Positions 29,187 through 35,009 of a stretch of 35,009 nt of DNA are shown here, piece after piece. Every line of letters starts with the position of its first letter. Positions within the stretch are counted from its first letter, which is position 1. Below the pieces are notes generated by a model. The model made no database searches and was not told the DNA's origin. It was given only the letters and a program-made list of their open reading frames with translations. The DNA is taken from assembly GCA_002170595.1 (NCBI GenBank), contig NHDP01000009.1, positions 85,250 through 120,258 of the forward strand, in the 5' to 3' direction. The DNA comes from Alphaproteobacteria bacterium TMED62. Lineage in GTDB: Bacteria; Pseudomonadota; Alphaproteobacteria; TMED109. Made by a program: the position numbers and the translations under genes.

Positions 29187-29955
29187 AACAATAAAAGTAA
29201 TAAATTGGATAGGAGTATATACTTTATTCGTAAAAGAAACTAAAAGGTTCTGCAAAGTTTATCAACAAACTATAATTGCCCCAGCTTTTACTTCTTTATT
29301 ATTTTTTTTAGTAATATCAATAGCTTTTAGTTCTAGAGTGAATTATGAATTTAATTATATAAATTTCTTAGCTCCAGGATTGGTTGTAATGGCTATGATG
29401 CAAAATGCCTTTGCAAACACTTCTTCTTCCATTTTAGGCTCTAAAATGCAAGGTAATATAGTAGATTTATTGATGCCTCCACTTAATGCTAATGAAATTA
29501 TCTTTTCATATTTAGCAGCTGCAATAATAAGGTCTATTCTTGTTGGAGTTTTAACTTATTTTTTTATATACCCTTTTGTTGATCTCTACCTGTATAATAT
29601 TTTAATAATGATTGCGTACACCATATTGGGATCAATACTTCTAGCACTATTGGGTTTAGTTGCAGGTATCTGGTCAGAAAAGTTTGATAATATGTCGGGA
29701 ATAACCAATTTTATTATTACACCGCTAACATTTCTTTCAGGGACTTTTTATAACATTGATAAGCTACCAGAACCTTTTTATACAATTAGCTTATATAATC
29801 CTTTTTATTATATAATAGATGGATTTAGAAGTGCTTTTGAAAAAGATGTAAGTCATCATTTGGTTTATGGAATTACTTATTTAAGTGTGCTAAATTTGCT
29901 ACTATATTTATTTAGTTATAATATTTTAAAAAAAGGATGGATGCTTAAGCCCTGA
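29173..29955 (+). CDS. ABC-2 type transporter permease
   Basis: Polytopic; NFLAPGLVVMAMMQNAF, ITPLTFLSGTFYNIDKLPEPF, NPFYYIIDGFR. Confidence 0.88.
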   Translation: MKKNKTIKVINWIGVYTLFVKETKRFCKVYQQTIIAPAFTSLLFFLVISIAFSSRVNYEFNYINFLAPGLVVMAMMQNAFANTSSSILGSKMQGNIVDLLMPPLNANEIIFSYLAAAIIRSILVGVLTYFFIYPFVDLYLYNILIMIAYTILGSILLALLGLVAGIWSEKFDNMSGITNFIITPLTFLSGTFYNIDKLPEPFYTISLYNPFYYIIDGFRSAFEKDVSHHLVYGITYLSVLNLLLYLFSYNILKKGWMLKP

Positions 29956-29964
29956 TACTTTATC

Positions 29965-31143
29965 ATGTCCAATTATTTACTCTCAAATTATTCAAGAATT
30001 AATATTACTTTTACTCATGGTAAAGGTGCTTGGCTATATTCAAGTGATAAAAAAAAATATTTAGACTTTGCGTCTGGCATAGCAGTAAATTGTTTGGGAC
30101 ATTCTAATGAGGTTTTATTAAAAGCATTAAGGCAACAATCTAAAAAGCTCTGGCATACCTCAAATTTATATCAAATTAAAGAACAGGAAGATTTAGCAAA
30201 AGAAATCTGCAAAAAATCTTTTGCAGAAAAAGTTTTTTTTTGTAATTCAGGAGCTGAGGCTACAGAAGGTGCGATTAAAATAATTAGAAAATTTCATCAT
30301 GCTCAAAGGAACTACAAAAAGACTAAAATAATTGTGTTTAATAATGCTTTTCATGGCAGAACATTAACAGGTATATTAGCAGGTTCGAGTGATAATCACA
30401 GAGAAGGATTTTTACCCAGACGCACAACAACTGGTGGGTTTGTTAGGATAAATTTTAATAGTATAGATAAGCTAAAAAAGATTATAAATAAAGAAATAGC
30501 AGGAGTTTTTTTAGAGCCGATACAAGGAGAGGGCGGAATCAATGTTGCTACTATAAAATTTTTGAAACAGGTGAGAAAAGTATGTAATGAAAATAAAATT
30601 TTATTGGCCTTAGATGAAGTTCAATGTGGTATGGGTAGATCAGGTAAGTTGTTTGCTCATGAATGGAGTAGCATCAAGCCAGATTTATTAACATCTGCTA
30701 AAGGATTGGGGGGTGGATTTCCTATAGGAGCTATTTTATTAAATGATAAAGTATCAAAAGTTATTGAGCCTGGTAGTCATGGTTCTACTTTTGGAGGCAA
30801 TCAATTAGCATGTGCAGTGAGTTTAGCTGTAATTCAGGAAATTTCAAAAAAAAAACTTTTAAATAATGTTATAAATTTAGGAATATATATAGAAAAACAG
30901 TTAAATAAATTAATAACTAAATACTCCAACGTTATCACTGAATGTTATGGAAAAGGATTAATGATTGGTATTAAATGTAATGTCTCCAATTTAGATTTAA
31001 CTAAAATTTTAAGGGAAAAAAAATTATTGGTAGTACCAGCATCTAATAATGTTATTAGATTATTGCCGCCATTGAATATAACAAAGAAAGAAGCTGAAAA
31101 AGCTATAGCAATCATAAAAGAGGTCGTAAGTGAATATAAATAA
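29965..31143 (+). CDS. argD: Acetylornithine aminotransferase family
   Basis: FASGIAVNCLGHSNEVL, FFCNSGAEATEGAIK, FHGRTLTGI, LLALDEVQCGMGRSGKLFAHEW, GSHGSTFGGNQLAC. Confidence 0.93.
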   Translation: MSNYLLSNYSRINITFTHGKGAWLYSSDKKKYLDFASGIAVNCLGHSNEVLLKALRQQSKKLWHTSNLYQIKEQEDLAKEICKKSFAEKVFFCNSGAEATEGAIKIIRKFHHAQRNYKKTKIIVFNNAFHGRTLTGILAGSSDNHREGFLPRRTTTGGFVRINFNSIDKLKKIINKEIAGVFLEPIQGEGGINVATIKFLKQVRKVCNENKILLALDEVQCGMGRSGKLFAHEWSSIKPDLLTSAKGLGGGFPIGAILLNDKVSKVIEPGSHGSTFGGNQLACAVSLAVIQEISKKKLLNNVINLGIYIEKQLNKLITKYSNVITECYGKGLMIGIKCNVSNLDLTKILREKKLLVVPASNNVIRLLPPLNITKKEAEKAIAIIKEVVSEYK

Positions 31144-32053
31144 AAGAAACTTTATAAACTTGTCTGATATAAAGAAAAAAGAACTAAATAAAATACTAAA
31201 TAGAGCTGTTTCACTAAAGAAATCAAGAATAAAAACTAGGTCATTTAAAAATAGCCTTTATGGTGTTAACCTAGCTATGATTTTCGAAAAACCATCTACA
31301 AGGACTAGAGTTTCATTTGAGATAGCTATTAAAGAGTTAGGAGGACAAGCTATAATTCTTGATGAGAGTACAACTCATTTAGCAAGAGGAGAAACAGTTG
31401 CTGATACAGCCAGAGTTTTAGATAGATATTGTCAAGCTTTTATGATCAGGACCAATAATCACCATAAATTACTAGAATATGAAAGTTATGCTAATGCACC
31501 AATTATTAACGGGTTAAGTAACTTATCTCATCCATGTCAGGTAATGGCTGATATAATGGCCTATGAAGAAAATAGAGGAAAAATTTTAAAAAAAAAAGTA
31601 ACTTGGATGGGAGATCTTAATAATGTTCTTTATTCTTGGGTTGAGGCCTCTAATATATTTGGATTTAATCTTTATATTGCTCATCCAAAACAAGTAAGGC
31701 TTAATGCTGACTTAAAAAAAATTTCTAAAGGCAAAAAGAATGTTATTTTTACACAAGACATAAAAGAAGCTGTTAATAATAGTAATTGTGTAATTACAGA
31801 TACTTGGTTTTCAATGGGCAGTAAAATGAATAATTTAAGTGAAAAATATTTTATGAAATATCAGGTTAATAAAAAAAATCTAAAAGGAGCACATGAAAAA
31901 TATGCTTTTTTACATTGCCTTCCAGCAAAAAGAGGTAAAGAGGTTTCTGGAGAAATAATAGATGATAACAAAATATCAATTGTTTGGGATGCAGCAGAAA
32001 ATAGATTACATGTTCAAAAAGCAATATTAGAATGGTGTTTAAAAAAAATTTAA
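31130..32053 (+). CDS. argF: Ornithine carbamoyltransferase
   Basis: MIFEKPSTRTRVSFE, FMIRTNNHHKLLEYESYANAPIINGLSNLSHPCQVMAD, FLHCLPAKRGKEVS; GTG start. Confidence 0.95.
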   Translation: MNINKRNFINLSDIKKKELNKILNRAVSLKKSRIKTRSFKNSLYGVNLAMIFEKPSTRTRVSFEIAIKELGGQAIILDESTTHLARGETVADTARVLDRYCQAFMIRTNNHHKLLEYESYANAPIINGLSNLSHPCQVMADIMAYEENRGKILKKKVTWMGDLNNVLYSWVEASNIFGFNLYIAHPKQVRLNADLKKISKGKKNVIFTQDIKEAVNNSNCVITDTWFSMGSKMNNLSEKYFMKYQVNKKNLKGAHEKYAFLHCLPAKRGKEVSGEIIDDNKISIVWDAAENRLHVQKAILEWCLKKI

Positions 32054-32631
32054 TGTTGAAAGTATTTTTTTTTATAAATTTTTTTATTCTTCTATTGAAT
32101 GGATGTAGTTACCAATATAATAATTTAGAGGCAGATAGTGCAAATGTGGCTAAGGTAAATCTGAATGTTAATAGTTTTGAAATTAAAAAAAATAAATTAA
32201 ATGATTTACATAATAAAAATGAATTGATTACAACTATTAACAAAAAAGTTTTAAAGAATTTTGAAGACTGGATTTTAATTAAATTTGCTATTAGTGGAGA
32301 CCAAAATAGTTCATATTTAAATATTCTTAAAATAGATACAAGCTGGACACAGAAAAATTTAGAAAATAAATCAATACTTTCAGTAATTAAAGAAAAGAAA
32401 AATACCTATACTACTACACTTAATTTTGATTTAACATTTACTAATAATGAGGGTTCAACTAAAATATTAAAGGTTTCCTCGAATATTGATATAATGTTAT
32501 CAAATAACTTTTCTATAAATAAAAGGAATAAAGTTGTGAACAATAGAGTTAATAAACTAATTGAACTAATAGATACAAAAGTAACTAAACAATTAAATGA
32601 ACATGCTTTAAAAGAGTTTATATTTAATTAA
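32053..32631 (+). CDS. Putative lipoprotein of unknown function
   Basis: MLKVFFFINFFILLLNGCSYQ lipobox-like signal; no recognisable domain. Confidence 0.6.
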   Translation: MLKVFFFINFFILLLNGCSYQYNNLEADSANVAKVNLNVNSFEIKKNKLNDLHNKNELITTINKKVLKNFEDWILIKFAISGDQNSSYLNILKIDTSWTQKNLENKSILSVIKEKKNTYTTTLNFDLTFTNNEGSTKILKVSSNIDIMLSNNFSINKRNKVVNNRVNKLIELIDTKVTKQLNEHALKEFIFN

Positions 32632-32633
32632 AG

Positions 32634-34190
32634 TTAACTTATTGACCTTTCTAATAAAGATAAAACATTTTTTTTACCATAAACATAAAAAAATGAACCT
32701 AGCCTAGGACCACTATCAGACCCAAATAGTATTTGATATAATGATATAAACCATCTCCTTAAATCATCAGGAAAAATTTCCTTACCTATTCTATATATAA
32801 TATTTTGATAGTCTTCTGCATTTATATGGTCTTGCAAATTTTTAATTTCAGATACAAGTTTTTTAATAGCCTTACTTTCATCTTTGTTAGGCTTTCTTTT
32901 ATTAATATTAGGTAAAATGAATTTTTTATAATATTGTATAGATAATAAAATGACATTGTCTAATTCTTTTTCAGCAGCAATACTTATGCTTTCTTTCAAG
33001 TATATTCTTACAAAATCTTTTATAGTAGACGCATTAGTTGTATTTAAGGCTGTTACTAAATTTAAAAGGTTAGTAAAGTCAATAGGATAAGTATGGGATG
33101 GAATTTTTTTTTGATGTATATGCCATAAAGGATTATCTAATTTTTTAATATCATCTTGGTTTTGTATATTATTAAATAACTTTCTATAGTCATCCATGTT
33201 CTTAGGTATGCAATCAAAGTAAAGGCGTTTTGCTCTACCAGGATTATTATACATAAACAAGGATAAACTATTATAGGATCCATATTCTAGCCATTCCTCA
33301 ATACTTAAACCATTTCCTTTTGATTTAGATATTTTTTCTCCTTTATTATCTAAAAAAAGCTCATAACTCATATTCACTGGAACCTTATTCTCTATAAAAT
33401 TTGAAATTTTACTTGATAATTCATATGAAGGTATTAAATCTTTACCATTCATTTCATAATCTACATCTAATGCTGACCATCTCATTGCCCAATCTACTTT
33501 CCATTGTAATTTACAGTTGCCACCTGTTACTAAAGTTTCTTCATAATGATTATTTTTTTTATAAGCAATTATTCCATTTTGTTTATCAATAATCTTTATT
33601 GGAACTTGGAGAACTTTTTTTGACTGTTTACATATAGGTAAAAAAGGAGAATAACTCTCTCTTCTTTCTTTTCTTAGAGTAGGTAGTATTACATTCATAA
33701 TTTTATCGTAATTTTTTAAAATTATTAACAGTTGCTTATCAAATTTACCTTTTTTATAAAAACCCGTAGAAGAAATAAAATTATATTCAAAACCAAAATT
33801 ATTTAAGAAATCTTTTAATATATTATTATTTCTATCAGCATAACTATTATATTTTCCCGTAAAGTCAGGGATCATACTTAAAGGACAGTTTATATATTTT
33901 TCTAGTTTTTCAGGAAAAGGATAATCATCAGGCACTTTTCTTAAAGCATCCAAATCATCAGAGAAAGTAATTAAATTGGTTGAGAAATTTGAAATTTGTT
34001 TTAAACAGTTTCTTACCATATTTGTTCTAAGTACCTCAGCAAATGTTCCTATATGAGGATCGCCCGAGGGGCCATAACCTGTTTCAAAGGTAACATTTTT
34101 TTTATTGTTCATTTTAGAAATTCTATTTTTTAACTTTAAAGCTTCTTGAAAAGGCCAAGCCTTAATTTTTTTAAAATTGATTTCAGTCAT
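32634..34190 (-). CDS. lysK: Class I lysyl-tRNA synthetase
   Basis: TFETGYGPSGDPHIGTFAEVLRTNMV (HIGH region), KISKSKGNGLSIEEWLEYG (KMSKS), class I LysRS layout. Confidence 0.95.
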   Translation of the reverse strand: MTEINFKKIKAWPFQEALKLKNRISKMNNKKNVTFETGYGPSGDPHIGTFAEVLRTNMVRNCLKQISNFSTNLITFSDDLDALRKVPDDYPFPEKLEKYINCPLSMIPDFTGKYNSYADRNNNILKDFLNNFGFEYNFISSTGFYKKGKFDKQLLIILKNYDKIMNVILPTLRKERRESYSPFLPICKQSKKVLQVPIKIIDKQNGIIAYKKNNHYEETLVTGGNCKLQWKVDWAMRWSALDVDYEMNGKDLIPSYELSSKISNFIENKVPVNMSYELFLDNKGEKISKSKGNGLSIEEWLEYGSYNSLSLFMYNNPGRAKRLYFDCIPKNMDDYRKLFNNIQNQDDIKKLDNPLWHIHQKKIPSHTYPIDFTNLLNLVTALNTTNASTIKDFVRIYLKESISIAAEKELDNVILLSIQYYKKFILPNINKRKPNKDESKAIKKLVSEIKNLQDHINAEDYQNIIYRIGKEIFPDDLRRWFISLYQILFGSDSGPRLGSFFYVYGKKNVLSLLERSIS

Positions 34191-34740
34191 TAAGTTTATT
34201 TTTTTCTATATTACTATCTTTTGTTATTAATGGTAATTGAAAGATAGCAAATATTAATGTTAATGGTAATATTCCAAAAACTTTGAAACTTACCCAAAAA
34301 TCCGTAGACTGTGTGCGCCAGACTATTTCATTGATTAAAGCCAGTAATATAAAAAATATTGACCATCGTAATGTTAGCTTTCTCCAAGTACTATCTTTTA
34401 AATTAAAAGCTCTACTCATTGCCATTCTTAAAAATAACTTATTATACTTTAAACCAATTAAAAGTATTGTAGCAAAAGTAATATTTATAATTGTCGGTTT
34501 AAATTTAATAAAGTTTTCATCATTAAAAAAAAGAGTTAAACCTCCAAAAAATAGAATAAAAAAACCAGTAACAATTGGCATCCATGGAATTTTTTTGTCT
34601 ATGTACCATGCTATTGGTATAGCAATAACAGATGAAATCATAAAGTATAAGGTTGCTTGATATATTCCATAGTAAGAGTTTACTAGAAAAAATACCATTA
34701 GTGGAATTACTTCAAAAAATAGTTTTATATAGGCCTTCAT
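34183..34740 (-). CDS. yciB: Inner membrane-spanning protein YciB/IspZ (septation protein A family)
   Basis: FFEVIPLMVFFLVNSYYGIYQAT, WMPIVTGFFILFFGGLTLFFNDENFIKFKPTIIN, NEIVWRTQSTDFWVSFKVFG. Confidence 0.92.
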   Translation of the reverse strand: MKAYIKLFFEVIPLMVFFLVNSYYGIYQATLYFMISSVIAIPIAWYIDKKIPWMPIVTGFFILFFGGLTLFFNDENFIKFKPTIINITFATILLIGLKYNKLFLRMAMSRAFNLKDSTWRKLTLRWSIFFILLALINEIVWRTQSTDFWVSFKVFGILPLTLIFAIFQLPLITKDSNIEKNKLND

Positions 34741-35009
34741 TTAGTTTCTCCTGTATTATCACCTAATAGTGCATTAATAAAATCTTTTGGAATGAATGGA
34801 ATTAAATCATCAATTTTCTCACCAACTCCTAAAGCATGTATTGGTAAATTGTATTTTCTTGTTATTCCTATCAAAGAACCACCTTTAGCTGAACCATCAA
34901 GCTTTGTCATTATTACTCCAGTTAAACCTATATTTAGATGAAAAGAATCTATCTGATTATATGTATTTTGTCCAATTGTAGAATCTAAGACCAAAATTTT
35001 ATTATGAGG
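34737..35009 (-). CDS. ftsY: Signal recognition particle receptor FtsY, C-terminal part; gene continues past the window edge
   Basis: PHNKILVLDSTIGQNTYNQIDSFH...GVIMTKLDGSAKGGSLIGITRKYNLPIHALGVGEKIDDLIPFIPKDFINALLG; frame stays open to 35009. Confidence 0.95.
   Translation of the reverse strand, partial: PHNKILVLDSTIGQNTYNQIDSFHLNIGLTGVIMTKLDGSAKGGSLIGITRKYNLPIHALGVGEKIDDLIPFIPKDFINALLGDNTGETK

Noticed and set aside
34283-34660. 125-aa plus-strand ORF antisense to yciB
   Set aside because: Antisense to a clear YciB CDS; composition is a by-product of the opposite strand.
1-35009. CRISPR array, transposase, integrase, toxin-antitoxin or phage-defence genes
   Set aside because: No regularly spaced repeats and no ORF resembling these families were seen; intergenic space is minimal.
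1-35009. tRNA or rRNA genes
   Set aside because: The few intergenic gaps (15765-15832, 17957-18072, 19363-19415, 22879-22953, 25400-25448) show no tRNA-like cloverleaf or TTCGA arm.

Overview
AT-rich bacterial window, probably from a streamlined, possibly marine-type alphaproteobacterium (inferred from gene order and family content). The left part (about 1-22.3 kb) is mostly a surface-polysaccharide locus: two WbpS/AsnB-type amidotransferases, several glycosyltransferases, a TviB/WbpO-type UDP-HexNAc dehydrogenase, a frameshifted methyltransferase-GT2 fusion, an FkbM methyltransferase, a GT39-like membrane protein, gmd/fcl, an O-antigen ligase/polymerase-like protein and manC. lepA lies inside this locus. 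An autotransporter-type outer membrane protein gene has its own promoter-like sequence and a clear intrinsic terminator. The right part (about 22.3-35 kb) is core: cytochrome c, kdsB, pheA, nudC, an SRP RNA (ffs) that is not in the ORF track, dnaX-ybaB-recR-def-fmt, an ABC-2 permease, argD-argF, a lipoprotein, lysK (class I LysRS), yciB and the 3' end of ftsY. The observations most worth checking are the SRP RNA abutting dnaX, the A11 tract that splits the methyltransferase-GT2 fusion, an A14 tract near the start of fcl, the probable uronamide pathway, the lipid-linked-sugar (GT2 + GT-C) pair, and a 14-bp palindrome at the predicted start site of the OMP gene. I found no clear evidence of a wholly new defence or mobile system, CRISPR array or transposon.
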